Positions 1-8,025 are shown, numbered from the stretch's first letter. The stretch: 64,000 nucleotides of DNA from Novosphingobium subterraneum (GCF_000807925.1 NZ_JRVC01000001.1:336153-400152); one strand, 5' to 3'. Numbers and translations: made by a program. Notes: generated by a model not told the origin, from the sequence alone.

Positions 1-729
1 CTCGCCAACCGAGAGTTCAAGCGGAAAGGTCGTTCCATCGCGCCGTTGTCCGGTCACGACCCGGCCGATCCCGATGATCCGCTTCTCGCCGGTCGTGCAG
101 TAGTGCTCCAGATAGGCGTCGTGGCGTTCGCGATCCGGAGTGGGCATCAGGCACGATACGTTGGCTCCGAGCAGCTCGCTTTCCTCATAGCCGAACAATC
201 GTTCGGCCGCGGCGCTGAACGAGGAAATCCGGCCACGCTCATCGATCACGATCATGGCGTCCGGAACCGTCGCCAGGATCGAGTTCAAATGCTGTTCGCG
301 CGCCTCCATCGCCTCGCGGATCGCGGCCTCTTCGGTGACATCGCGCGCGATGCAGAAATAGCCCAGCAATCGGTCGCCTTCGCGCAAGGCAGCAAACGAC
401 ACATGTGCGAGATATTCCAAGCCCGATTGGCGAACCCGCCAGCCATTGCGCTCAAACGACTTGCCACGCCGGGCCGCTTCAAGATCGGCAACCGGAAGAC
501 CGGAAGCGGCTTCATCGGGCGCGTAGAAAATTTCGTGAGACTGACCGATAGCATCGGCCGGACACCAATGGTCGGCGCGCCCTTCGTCGTCGCTCAGCGC
601 CAGGATCTGGCCACGACTATCGAGCAAAACAAAAAAATGCCCAGGGGCGCTCAGGAAGGCGAGATAGGCGAGCCGAGGCAGGTCTGGCTGGTTGCCATCC
701 GGGGCCGGCCTGTGCCGATCGCCCGCCAT
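1..729 (-). CDS. PAS-domain sensor kinase (FixL-like), N-terminal part
   Basis: This is a 243-codon open frame with no stop before the left edge, so the gene is truncated by the window. Translation from the ATG at 729 gives two successive PAS-like segments. The first runs from about residue 25 to 130 and includes a short PAC-like stretch (YFCIARDVTEEAAIREAM). The second runs from about 145 onwards and reads SILATVPDAMIVIDERGRI, then AERLFGYEESELLGANV and GQRRDGTTFPLELSVGE, the wording typical of FixL-type PAS domains. In that family a histidine kinase core follows and the protein senses oxygen or redox state; that part lies outside the window, so kinase activity is inferred. It points the same way as the copper operon next to it but is separated from it by more than 300 bases and may be unrelated. 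Confidence 0.85.
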   Translation of the reverse strand, partial: MAGDRHRPAPDGNQPDLPRLAYLAFLSAPGHFFVLLDSRGQILALSDDEGRADHWCPADAIGQSHEIFYAPDEAASGLPVADLEAARRGKSFERNGWRVRQSGLEYLAHVSFAALREGDRLLGYFCIARDVTEEAAIREAMEAREQHLNSILATVPDAMIVIDERGRISSFSAAAERLFGYEESELLGANVSCLMPTPDRERHDAYLEHYCTTGEKRIIGIGRVVTGQRRDGTTFPLELSVGE

Positions 730-945
730 GTCTAGCACGCCACGCTTGCGACCCGCGGGCGGAAAAGCCGGTCCTCGCGAAAGTCGCTTCGGGCAGTCAT
801 TGGAAACATGCGAATGGAATCTTCCGGTACACGCGCTGGGCCTTCGTTCTAGAATACGCACAGCGACCGGCCACCCCTCACGAATTTCGGACACGTGTCC
901 CGTCCGCTGGCCGCACCGGTGAGGCGCGCTCATATTTTTCCCGGG

Positions 946-997
946 AATCACCCCCGTGAGGGCTGCAGCGCTCGGGACAGCCCTCTCGGGGGTGATT
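946..997. repeat. Long inverted repeat in the gap between the PAS kinase and DUF411 genes
   Basis: Two 20-base arms (946-965 and 978-997) are complementary except at one position, around a 12-base loop. The arm begins AATCACCCCC and ends GAGGGCTG. Neither side is followed by a T tract, so it is not a standard intrinsic terminator; it lies just downstream of the leftward DUF411 gene and could cap that transcript. The rest of the 335-base gap (730-1064) shows no convincing gene. Confidence 0.6.
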
Positions 998-1064
998 GGC
1001 AGTTTACCGCGACATTTCGGCCTCGTTTGCAACGGCGGACCGGTCGAGTCAGCGCCGCAAACGG

Positions 1065-1493
1065 TCAATGCCGCGCATAGACAGTCGGCGCCCCGGCGCC
1101 GATGGCGTAAACCGCAAAGCGTTGGGGTTCCTGCCCCGGCACTTCCATCCCCGGCGACCCCAGTGGCATGCCGCCGACCGCAAGGCCGCTCACGCCTCTC
1201 GGCCTTGCCGAAAGGACACGCCGCATATCCTCGATCGGAACGTGACCTTCGAAGGCCATCCCGTCGATCACGGCGGTGTGGCACGAACGGAGGGTGGGTG
1301 GAATTCCATACCTTGCCTGAAGGGCTGCGCGGTTGGAGGCGTCGACCGCTCTGATGGTCTTGCCCAGCCCCTTGCGGACTTGTGCCGCCCACTTCTCGCA
1401 ACAGCCGCATCCGGGATCCCGGTGCATGATTGCCGCGGTCGAGGCCATGGCGGGTGAACCCGCTAACGCCAGTGCCAGAATGAGTTTTCGCAT
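1065..1493 (-). CDS. Exported DUF411 metal-binding protein
   Basis: The 142-residue protein starts with a signal peptide (about residues 1-18, MRKLILALALAGSPAMA) and continues with MHRDPGCGCCEKWAAQVRKG, the thioredoxin-like CxCC signature of the DUF411 family. Conserved DUF411 wording follows (YGIPPTLRSCHTAVIDGMAFEGHVP, split as CHTAVIDG then EGHVP, and VGGMPLGSPGME). DUF411 proteins are periplasmic and usually sit in copper or silver resistance operons, where a metal-handling role is assumed. An AAGGCGAG ribosome site precedes the ATG. It is the last gene of the leftward copper cluster, separated from the previous gene by a perfect hairpin. Confidence 0.9.
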   Translation of the reverse strand: MRKLILALALAGSPAMASTAAIMHRDPGCGCCEKWAAQVRKGLGKTIRAVDASNRAALQARYGIPPTLRSCHTAVIDGMAFEGHVPIEDMRRVLSARPRGVSGLAVGGMPLGSPGMEVPGQEPQRFAVYAIGAGAPTVYARH

Positions 1494-1514
1494 TGTATAT
1501 CTCGCCTTCCTGAA

Positions 1515-1545
1515 GTGCTCAGGCGGCAGCTAGCCGCCTGAGCAC
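1515..1545. promoter_or_regulatory. Perfect 13-bp hairpin between two copper-operon genes
   Basis: Arms GTGCTCAGGCGGC (1515-1527) and GCCGCCTGAGCAC (1533-1545) are exactly complementary around a 5-base loop. In the direction of the operon (leftward) the hairpin is followed by TTCAGGAAGG, not a T run. A processing or stability element, or a weak attenuator ahead of the DUF411 gene, is more likely than full termination. Confidence 0.6.
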
Positions 1546-1553
1546 CGAGTTGC

Positions 1554-1754
1554 CTACTTGTGTTCCATGCCGCCCATGGCGTGGCCCGCATGATCGTCGG
1601 ACGCTGCCTCGGCTTTGTCCTGACAACAGGCCATCTTGCCATGTTCGTCCTTCTTGCAGCAGCACTCCTTCTTCGGAGCGGAAGGCGGTTCTGCGGCAAA
1701 AGCCGCTGTCGACAGGGTGAGCGCGAACGCGCCAAGCAGATAGTTGAGTTTCAT
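1554..1754 (-). CDS. Small exported Cys/His-rich protein
   Basis: This 66-residue protein has a clear signal peptide (MKLNYLLGAFALTLSTAAFA, cleavage after AFA). The mature part of about 45 residues is almost entirely metal ligand and charge: KKECCCKKDEHGKMACCQDK, followed by DDHAGHAMGGMEHK. Three adjacent Cys, a CC pair, five His and several Met suggest a periplasmic copper chelator or sponge, which is inferred from composition and operon context. I do not recognise a named family. It sits between two other small exported proteins in the leftward copper operon. Confidence 0.8.
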   Translation of the reverse strand: MKLNYLLGAFALTLSTAAFAAEPPSAPKKECCCKKDEHGKMACCQDKAEAASDDHAGHAMGGMEHK

Positions 1755-1771
1755 GATCTATTGCTCCGTGA

Positions 1772-2113
1772 TCAGGTTGAATGATTTGGCATGGCCTGAT
1801 CTCGCGGCGGCGGATGCGGTGGTTTGAGGGCAATTCCCTTAATCGAGGTTGCTGCCTCCTCTTTGGGCACCGGATCATTCCAGACTGCGACCGGCTGCAC
1901 GGTCGGCGGCTCGGCCGCGCGTGAGGCGCAGGCATGACAAGCCATGGCAGAATCTTTCGCGTGACCATCGGGCACCGGAAGATGACCGTCTTGCGCGTTC
2001 GAGCAATCCATCGCCATCGATGTCGCCGCGGCTAGCGGTGCCGCATCAGCACACAACGGCCCGGTCTGTAATGCGAGGCCGAGAGCGAGAAACAGAACAG
2101 CCAAAAACTTCAT
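1772..2113 (-). CDS. Exported His/Cys-containing small protein of the copper operon
   Basis: The 113-residue reading starts at the ATG at 2113, which overlaps the stop of the preceding PepSY gene (ATGA), indicating translational coupling. A signal peptide (MKFLAVLFLALGLALQTGPLCADA) is followed by MAMDCSNAQDGHLPVPDGHA and MACHACASRAAEPP, with Cys, His and Met scattered as in small copper-locus proteins. The C-terminus is Pro-rich. A longer in-frame reading extends upstream inside the PepSY gene but would lack the signal peptide, so it was not used. Function is unknown; a periplasmic metal-binding role is inferred. Confidence 0.75.
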   Translation of the reverse strand: MKFLAVLFLALGLALQTGPLCADAAPLAAATSMAMDCSNAQDGHLPVPDGHAKDSAMACHACASRAAEPPTVQPVAVWNDPVPKEEAATSIKGIALKPPHPPPRDQAMPNHST

Positions 2114-2829
2114 GCCGCCCGCCTTTTCCGGCGAAACGGCCAGCGCATGAAGAGCAGGATCGCGCCCGCAATAGCGAGCACCAAGCCGCCGCACGCAAAG
2201 GCCAGCAACCACCAAGTGTTGAAATTCTCGTGGTTCTTCCAGTCCATGATGTGGAGGCTCCAGAAGAAATCGTAGAGCCGCCACGTCCCGTTGCGAACCG
2301 CCGTCAACTTGCCCGAGTCCGCCGCGACGAAAACGCTGGTGCTGTCAGGATCGGCAAAGGCCACGCGCCATGCGGGAAGCGCGCCGCGATATTCGGGGCT
2401 TTCGGCAAGGACGCGAGAAACTTTGGCATCGGGCTTGACCGGAGCCTTCCACGCATCGCGTGCAATTGCGAGGGCAAGCGCTGCGTCAACCGGCAGTAGT
2501 GGCGCGCCGCTCACCGCATCGAAAAGAGTGGTTCCCTCCGCCGTCGCGACCAGGGCGACTGGGCGATTGGCGAGCATGGCGAAGGATACCGACTCGACCG
2601 GGGTCTTGGCCGCCGCGACCAGGCGGGTCGGCGCGACGAAATCGACGCCTTTCGGCATCGCGACAACGCGCTCGCGGTCCACAAGATGTTCGCCGCGCAC
2701 TTGCTCGATGGGCAGATAACTCATCAGCACACCGCTCGAAAACCAGATCAGGAGCTGCGCCCCGATAACCAGCGCCAACCATTTGTGAATGCGGCTCGCG
2801 GCGACATGAACCCTTACCTTCGCTCCCAT
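2110..2829 (-). CDS. PepSY-domain membrane protein
   Basis: The 239-residue protein has an N-terminal membrane helix after a HKW motif (HKWLALVIGAQLLIWFSSGV), a periplasmic PepSY-like region of about 150 residues, and a C-terminal membrane helix (LLAFACGGLVLAIAGAILLF) ending in a basic tail. The segment WRLYDFFWSLHIMDW matches PepSY-TM proteins, which often accompany iron or copper uptake and resistance genes. The ATG at 2829 is preceded by GGGGGA at good spacing; a GTG 18 bases upstream is possible but lacks a site. Its stop overlaps the next start. Confidence 0.85.
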   Translation of the reverse strand: MGAKVRVHVAASRIHKWLALVIGAQLLIWFSSGVLMSYLPIEQVRGEHLVDRERVVAMPKGVDFVAPTRLVAAAKTPVESVSFAMLANRPVALVATAEGTTLFDAVSGAPLLPVDAALALAIARDAWKAPVKPDAKVSRVLAESPEYRGALPAWRVAFADPDSTSVFVAADSGKLTAVRNGTWRLYDFFWSLHIMDWKNHENFNTWWLLAFACGGLVLAIAGAILLFMRWPFRRKRRAA

Positions 2830-2892
2830 TGGTCCCCCGATTTGCACCCATTGCGACCGCCTCCGATCACCATCGGCGTTCCGATTGTTGCC

Positions 2893-3270
2893 TTATCTTA
2901 TGTCGCTCATGTCATGGCCCGCATGAGGATCGGCTTCGCCGGGCGGCGGTGCGGTCTTGGTGGGCACGGGCGTTGCAGCCTTGGATTCCGCTCTCTGTTG
3001 AGGTTTTGGTGCGCCGGCCCTTGAAGCTGGTTTTGGTTTCGGGGTGCTGGGCTCTGGTACCGGTTTTGCTTCGGATCGTTGCGGCGCGCCCTCCGGCCCC
3101 GCCGGTGATCCGCTTGCGCCACTATCCGTTGCCGTCACGTCTGCCTGGGCTTCCGCTAAAGCCGGTCCCGAATTTGCCGATTGGTCGGGCGCAAAGGGCT
3201 GTTTAGTCGCGCCGCAGCCGGCAAGCGCAGACGCCGCCGCTATTAATGCGAGAGGAGCGAGCTTATTCAA
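2893..3270 (-). CDS. Pro-rich lipoprotein with a His-Asp tail
   Basis: The 125-residue protein begins with a lipoprotein signal (lipobox LAGC at about residues 16-19). The mature chain is low-complexity Ala/Pro/Glu/Lys, probably disordered, and ends DPHAGHDMSDIR, a HAGHDM metal-ligand cluster like those at the ends of neighbouring copper proteins. It lies between copB and the PepSY gene in the same direction. A cell-envelope anchored copper-binding role is inferred; no named family is recognised. Confidence 0.7.
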   Translation of the reverse strand: MNKLAPLALIAAASALAGCGATKQPFAPDQSANSGPALAEAQADVTATDSGASGSPAGPEGAPQRSEAKPVPEPSTPKPKPASRAGAPKPQQRAESKAATPVPTKTAPPPGEADPHAGHDMSDIR

Positions 3271-3334
3271 GAAAATACCCTTGGAAAGATGGATCTGCTG
3301 GTCCGCTACGAACCGTTCCTCCAGACTAACTCCT

Positions 3335-4633
3335 CTAGAACCAGACCCGCACGCCCATCACAAAGTGCGGGTCAGAGACTTCTCCTCCGTTCGCTCTGAC
3401 GAAGCGAGCGGATTCGCCAAACTGCCTAGTCCACTCAAAGCCTGCATAAGGTGCAAACTCCTTTCTGATTTCGTAGCGGAAGCGAACCCCAAGCTCGAGG
3501 TTCGAAAGGCCATCTCCGACCCCAAGCTCGGGAATGGCTTGCGCGGAAAAATTGGCCTCGATCCGGGGCTGCAAGATCAGCCGCTGGGTAATGCGCTGAT
3601 CGTAAAATCCCTCGAACCGGCCGCGCAGTTCCCCCTTGTCCGACAAGAATGCCGACGCCGTGACCTCGAACCAATTGGGTGCCAGACCTTCAATGGCGAC
3701 GACAGCATAGGTGCGCGACGGATCAGGCGTCACGTCGTAGCGGACACCCGCCTGCAGGTTCCAATAGGGTGAGATCGCGCGGGAATAGACGCCGGTCAGC
3801 TCAAGATCGTCCAATGCCCCCCTGAACTCGCCCTCGCCTTCATACTTGAACACGAAGCGGTTGATGTCGCCGCCGAACCAGGCCTCGCCATCGAAACGAT
3901 AGCTGTCCTTGCCCTTGTGGACGACGTATTCGGCAAGATCGAAGGATACATAGCGAAAAGTCGTGCCCCCGGCTTCTTTCATCATCTCGTCGCGCGAGCG
4001 CCGCATGGTTTCACTCGGGAAAAACCGGTCGGCATACCAGTCCGAAGGCGGCGCGGGGGCGGGCGCGTTGCCAGGCGCGAAGTCGGTGCCGGTCGCCGTC
4101 CCGGACCCGCCTTGGGGCAATGAAGGAGCGACCTTTGGCGTGCAATGGCCCATCTTTGCATGCTCAGGTGGGCAGTCCGGATCGACACCGCTTGCTACCG
4201 ACGAGGCCGTGCCCATAGAAATGCCTGGCATTTCATCGGCTGCGGATCCCGGAGCCGTCTCCGACGGCTTGGGAGTTTCGGCAGCCGGAGTGCAATGCCC
4301 CATCCTTGCGTGCTCGGGCAGGCAACCGTCATCGGATGGCGCGGGCGGCGGTGCCATCTTCATCGCTGGCATTGTGTCGGGCGTGGATGGCGTCGAACCC
4401 GTTGGTTCGGGAACGCAGTGCCCCATTTCCGCGTGTTCAGGCGAGCATGTGCTTGCCGAAGGAGGCGCCGCCGGCTTCTGAGCGACTGGCTTTGCAGAAG
4501 GCGCCTTGGGTTTGGCGGGCTCGCTAGCGGGCGGCATCGAGCCATGATCCATGCTTTGCATCGATTGTGCCGAAGCGGGGACGGCTGCCGCGCAAAACAT
4601 CACGCTGGCGAGCAACAGTTCGGCTCGGCTCAT
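3335..4633 (-). CDS. copB: Copper resistance protein B (outer-membrane)
   Basis: A 432-residue protein whose C-terminal ~220 residues match CopB/PcoB, an outer-membrane beta-barrel: it starts WYADRFFPSETMRRSRDEMM and ends in FVMGVRVWF, the aromatic C-terminus of a barrel protein. The start at 4633 follows from the signal peptide MSRAELLLASVMFCAAAVPASA and a 4-base ATGA overlap with copA; a longer frame upstream is rejected. Between signal and barrel lie about 190 residues of Pro/Met-rich sequence carrying three copies of CxPEHAxMGHCxP. These repeats are unusually regular and supply Cys, His and Met ligands. CopB works with CopA in periplasmic copper sequestration in known systems. Confidence 0.92.
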   Translation of the reverse strand: MSRAELLLASVMFCAAAVPASAQSMQSMDHGSMPPASEPAKPKAPSAKPVAQKPAAPPSASTCSPEHAEMGHCVPEPTGSTPSTPDTMPAMKMAPPPAPSDDGCLPEHARMGHCTPAAETPKPSETAPGSAADEMPGISMGTASSVASGVDPDCPPEHAKMGHCTPKVAPSLPQGGSGTATGTDFAPGNAPAPAPPSDWYADRFFPSETMRRSRDEMMKEAGGTTFRYVSFDLAEYVVHKGKDSYRFDGEAWFGGDINRFVFKYEGEGEFRGALDDLELTGVYSRAISPYWNLQAGVRYDVTPDPSRTYAVVAIEGLAPNWFEVTASAFLSDKGELRGRFEGFYDQRITQRLILQPRIEANFSAQAIPELGVGDGLSNLELGVRFRYEIRKEFAPYAGFEWTRQFGESARFVRANGGEVSDPHFVMGVRVWF

Positions 4634-6459
4634 GCGCCTACCCCCCGCGGACGCACGCTGACAACGCGCATCATCCCTGCGTGCATGTGATAGAGCAGAT
4701 GGCAATGGAACGCCCAGTCACCGACGGCATCGGCGGTAAAGTCGAAACTTGCCTTACCGCCTGGCTGCACCAGCACGGTGTGCTTCCTTGGAGAGTATGC
4801 GCCCTTGCCGGTCACCAGCTCGAAGAAATGCCCATGGAGATGGATCGGGTGGCTCATCATTGAATCGTTGATGAGGTTTATCCGCACCCGCTCACCTTCG
4901 ATGAACGGAATGGGCTCGTGAAAGTCCGACATTTTAACGCCGTCAAACGACCACATGAATCGCTCCATGTTGCCGGTCAGGTGAATGTCCAACGAACGAT
5001 CAGGAGCGTTGACATAGGGATTGCGCTCAAGCGCTACGAGATCGTGATAGGTGAGCACTTTGTGCTCGACATTCTCCAATCCCTGGCCCGGTTCGCCCAT
5101 TCGGTCCACAGGCATCGGCGAGATCGTCTGTACGCCCGGATTTTTCTCGACTTGCGGTGCCACACTGAAATCACGCATGTTCATCGAACCGTGGTCCATC
5201 CCGGACATGGTATCGGAATTGGACATCTCCATGCCGGGCATCGAGTCTGTCGACGGAGCGGGTGCTCCGGGCATGTCCATCGAGCCGCCGGAGCCATGGC
5301 CCATCGCTGCATGATCCATGCCGGACATCGAGCCACCGGACATGTCCATCTCGCCCATGCCCATGTCCTTCATATTGGCTAGCGGACGCTCACGCAGCGG
5401 CGGGACTGCGGCGACCATCCCCGGGCGCGGCGCTAACGTTGCGCGGCCCATGCCCGAGCGGTCGTTGGCTTCGGCGACCAGCGTGTAGGCGCGGTCTTCG
5501 GCCGGCGTCACGATAACATCATAGGTTTCGGCAACCGCGATCTGAAACTCGTCGACCTCGACCGGTCGAACGTTGAGCCCATCGGCTTGCACGATCGTCA
5601 GGCGAAGCCCCGGGATGCGGACGTTAAAAATCGACATTGCCGAGGCATTGATGATGCGCAGTCGCACCCGCTCGCCCGGCTGGAACAGCGCCGTCCAATT
5701 GTCCTTCGGGCCATAGCCGTTGACCAGAAAAGTGTAAGTCGAACCGTTGACATCGGCGATATCGGTGGGATCCATGCGCATCGCGCCCCAATCAAGCCGG
5801 TCCTTAAGCGGCTGATCCTTGCCCGACAGCAGACCTCCGAGCGTCTGGCGCTGCATATTGAAGTGCCCGGGATTGACCTTGAGCTTGTGAAAAATCGCCT
5901 CGGGCGAGAGTCGGCTGTGATCCGAAAGCACGACGACATGCTCCCGATCATAGGCCACCGGATCGGCACCCTTGGGATCGATGACGATCGGTCCGTAGTG
6001 TCCAAGCTGCTCCTGAAGACCCGAGTGGCTGTGATACCAGTAGGTCCCCGACTGCATGACAGGGAATTCATAGACGAAGGTTGAGCGCGGCTTGATGCCA
6101 GGGAAGCTGACGCCTGGAACCCCGTCCATCTGGAACGGGAGCAGCAAACCGTGCCAGTGGATCGAGCTGTCTTCGTCGAGGTCGTTCGTAACAGAGAGGC
6201 GAACATTCTGGCCTTCGCGTAGACGGATCAACGGTGCCGGGACAGTCCCGTTGATCGCGATCGCGCGGCTGACCTTGCCATCGACACGCATGGTCTGACG
6301 GGCAATCCGCAAGCTGATGTCGTTACCCGAAACCGTTGGAATCGGCTCCGTGATCCCCGGCGAGACGGGCTGCGCCCATGCCGGAAACCAGGGTGCAAGG
6401 GCGGCTGTTACGCCACCGGCGGCAGCGACGCCGATAAAGGATCTTCTGTCGAGGGTCAT
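4630..6459 (-). CDS. copA: Copper resistance multicopper oxidase CopA
   Basis: The 609-residue protein starts with a Tat signal (MTLDRRSFIGVAAAGG). The multicopper oxidase ligand motifs are all present: HWHG at about residue 101, WYHSHSG at about 141, HPIHLHGH at about 537 and HCHLLYHMHAGM near the end. Between about 365 and 445 is a Met/His-rich insert with repeated MxGMDH and MPGMEMS patterns, typical of CopA/PcoA, which oxidises Cu(I) in the periplasm. The ATG at 6459 directly precedes the RR motif; upstream codons in frame are not signal-like. It overlaps copB by four bases and follows the ECF sigma gene with a 197-base gap in which I see no gene. Confidence 0.95.
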   Translation of the reverse strand: MTLDRRSFIGVAAAGGVTAALAPWFPAWAQPVSPGITEPIPTVSGNDISLRIARQTMRVDGKVSRAIAINGTVPAPLIRLREGQNVRLSVTNDLDEDSSIHWHGLLLPFQMDGVPGVSFPGIKPRSTFVYEFPVMQSGTYWYHSHSGLQEQLGHYGPIVIDPKGADPVAYDREHVVVLSDHSRLSPEAIFHKLKVNPGHFNMQRQTLGGLLSGKDQPLKDRLDWGAMRMDPTDIADVNGSTYTFLVNGYGPKDNWTALFQPGERVRLRIINASAMSIFNVRIPGLRLTIVQADGLNVRPVEVDEFQIAVAETYDVIVTPAEDRAYTLVAEANDRSGMGRATLAPRPGMVAAVPPLRERPLANMKDMGMGEMDMSGGSMSGMDHAAMGHGSGGSMDMPGAPAPSTDSMPGMEMSNSDTMSGMDHGSMNMRDFSVAPQVEKNPGVQTISPMPVDRMGEPGQGLENVEHKVLTYHDLVALERNPYVNAPDRSLDIHLTGNMERFMWSFDGVKMSDFHEPIPFIEGERVRINLINDSMMSHPIHLHGHFFELVTGKGAYSPRKHTVLVQPGGKASFDFTADAVGDWAFHCHLLYHMHAGMMRVVSVRPRGVGA

Positions 6460-6656
6460 ATCTTGTCCAGGTTCGACGATGGGGATTACACATGGCTTTA
6501 CGCGGCGGGCACATGCATCCCTCACGCATAATCAGAAAATATTCCGCCAATTGCCCCGCCGCATCGCCATGCAAGTACGGCTCGCGAGCGACCAAACCCC
6601 ACCGGCTGTCCATAAATGCTGCAAGCGGTGGTACGCTTTGCTAATGACGTGCGTGA

Positions 6657-7241
6657 TTAGGGCCGACCGGATACAGGCTCGGCCGCCAACTGCGCCTTCA
6701 GTTGACCTCGCGCTCGATAGAGCCTCGTTTCAACTGCCTTTTCGCTGATCCCCAGGATCGCGGCGGTCTCGGCTTGGCTCGCTTCCTCGATAGTTCGCAG
6801 GATGAGCACTTCGCGAAGCGGCTGCGGCAATTTGGCAATCTCCCTTTCAACCCGCAGCAGCTCCGCACGGCTCTCGGCTTCGCGCGCAGGCCCAGGCGCA
6901 TCGCTCCCGAAATCCTCATCGCGTTCGATCGGGCGGGCCAGCGAGAAGAATGAGCGCACGGCCCGCCGCCGCGCCCAGTCGCGGCACTTGTTGAGCGCGA
7001 TCCTGGCAATCCAATGCCGAAACGGCCGATCCGGGTCATAGCGGCGGATGGCGCCAAACGCCGAAACAAAGCTCTCCTGTAGCAAATCGAGCGCCTCGTT
7101 CGGATCGCCGACATTGTTGCGGATTAAACGATAAACCGGATCCTTGTGGCGACGCATCAATTCCCGAAATGCCTGCGCTTGACCGGCTACCGCAAGGCTT
7201 GACAGCTCGTGGTCGTCACATTGCGAAAGATCGAGTGTCAC
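6657..7241 (-). CDS. ECF sigma factor of the CnrH type
   Basis: The 194-residue protein has both ECF sigma-70 regions. Region 2 covers about residues 20-95 (LLQESFVSAFGAIRRYDPDR, FRHWIARIALNKCRDW). Region 4 covers about 135-185 (LPQPLREVLILRTIEEASQA and ISEKAVETRLYRARGQL). The GTG start at 7241 overlaps the TGA of the upstream sensor gene (GTGA), so the two are translationally coupled. The gene order anti-sigma, periplasmic sensor, sigma is that of the Cupriavidus cnrYXH nickel/cobalt cassette; here copper genes lie immediately downstream, so copA-copB are the likely targets. That target assignment is inference. Confidence 0.9.
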   Translation of the reverse strand: MTLDLSQCDDHELSSLAVAGQAQAFRELMRRHKDPVYRLIRNNVGDPNEALDLLQESFVSAFGAIRRYDPDRPFRHWIARIALNKCRDWARRRAVRSFFSLARPIERDEDFGSDAPGPAREAESRAELLRVEREIAKLPQPLREVLILRTIEEASQAETAAILGISEKAVETRLYRARGQLKAQLAAEPVSGRP

Positions 7242-7675
7242 TGCGCATCGGCGGTCAGGGCTTTGACCACAGTGTTGTCGAACATTTTGGCCTGTTCGGG
7301 GTTCAACACCCCGCGCATGGCGAAGAGATGCTCCAGCGTCTCCTTCTGCAGTTTTCCCATGACCACATGGTTATGGTCGATCGCGGCGGTCACCTTTGGT
7401 CCGTACCCGTGCTCTTCCGCGATGGCTTCAGCGAGCCGTACATTCGACGCTCGCATTTCAAGTTCGAGCGCCTTTCGCCGAACGGCGAACTTCGCTTCAA
7501 TCGCCTCAACCTTCGAGCGCTGCTGCGGGGTCAACTCGAGCTTGTCGTGAAGCAGCGCGTGCAACTCGCTCTCTTTTGCTCGCGGCTGATCCGCGACAAA
7601 GCGCCCGATAAAGACGCCTGTCAGCGCCGAAACGAAGGCGACCACGGCGATCAGCAGAATTTTTCGGTAGCCCAT
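7238..7675 (-). CDS. Periplasmic metal sensor of the CnrX/CpxP-like type
   Basis: The 145-residue protein has a single N-terminal membrane anchor (MGYRKILLIAVVAFVSALTG) and a helical periplasmic domain: LHDKLELTPQQRSKVEAIEA, RRKALELEMRASNVRLAEAI, NHVVMGKLQKETLEHLFAMR, then LNPEQAKMF. This is the heavy-metal resistance CnrX/ZraP-like fold, in which His, Glu and Met side chains bind the metal and control release of the sigma factor from the anti-sigma partner. It lies two bases from the anti-sigma gene and overlaps the sigma gene. Confidence 0.85.
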   Translation of the reverse strand: MGYRKILLIAVVAFVSALTGVFIGRFVADQPRAKESELHALLHDKLELTPQQRSKVEAIEAKFAVRRKALELEMRASNVRLAEAIAEEHGYGPKVTAAIDHNHVVMGKLQKETLEHLFAMRGVLNPEQAKMFDNTVVKALTADAQ

Positions 7676-7677
7676 CG

Positions 7678-7944
7678 TTAGCGTGCATCCAGCAAGGTTG
7701 AAGGGGCCAAAGCGGTGCTCGGCGCGAATGGCGAGAGCGGGCGCGCCGCGACAATCGGGGCACGCGTGGTGACCCCCGCGAAAGCGCCCCAGCCAAGGGA
7801 AACCACTGCAGCCAACGCCATGAGGCGGTATGACGCACCAGTCTCGCGTCGACGATCCGAGAGCATTGCCAATACGTTATCGTCGACGCCGTCCAACAGG
7901 CCCACCGGCGGGGGGTGCCGCAACTGTTTCAGGAAATCGTCCAT
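7678..7944 (-). CDS. CnrY-like membrane anti-sigma factor
   Basis: The 88-residue protein has a cytoplasmic N-terminus (MDDFLKQLRHPPPVGLLDGV, then DDNVLAMLSDRRRE), one membrane helix (LMALAAVVSLGWGAFAGV) and a short periplasmic Ala/Pro-rich tail. The size, topology and position ahead of the CnrX-like sensor and ECF sigma identify it as the anti-sigma partner; direct similarity of such proteins is low, so the call rests mainly on context. The ATG at 7944 has GAGGG at correct spacing; a TTG 18 bases upstream is a weaker alternative. Confidence 0.75.
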   Translation of the reverse strand: MDDFLKQLRHPPPVGLLDGVDDNVLAMLSDRRRETGASYRLMALAAVVSLGWGAFAGVTTRAPIVAARPLSPFAPSTALAPSTLLDAR

Positions 7945-7996
7945 CACACCCTCATCCAACAATTGTTCTGCAGCGCCATACGCGCTCGCGCGAAAA

Positions 7997-8025
7997 ACCC
8001 CTCAACAATTTCCGTCCTGAGGGGT
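7997..8025 (-). promoter_or_regulatory. Hairpin with T tract in the divergent copper promoter region
   Basis: Perfect 8-base arms (ACCCCTCA and TGAGGGGT as read on the minus strand) enclose a 13-base loop and are followed on the minus strand by TTTTT. It lies 53 bases upstream of the anti-sigma start and 52 bases upstream of copC. It looks like a small intrinsic terminator or attenuator for leftward transcription, or alternatively a dyad operator in the shared control region. Confidence 0.45.

Noticed and set aside
46..735. Rightward 229-codon open frame opposite the PAS kinase
   Set aside because: The opposite strand reads as two PAS domains with family wording; the rightward frame has no recognisable domain and is its mirror.
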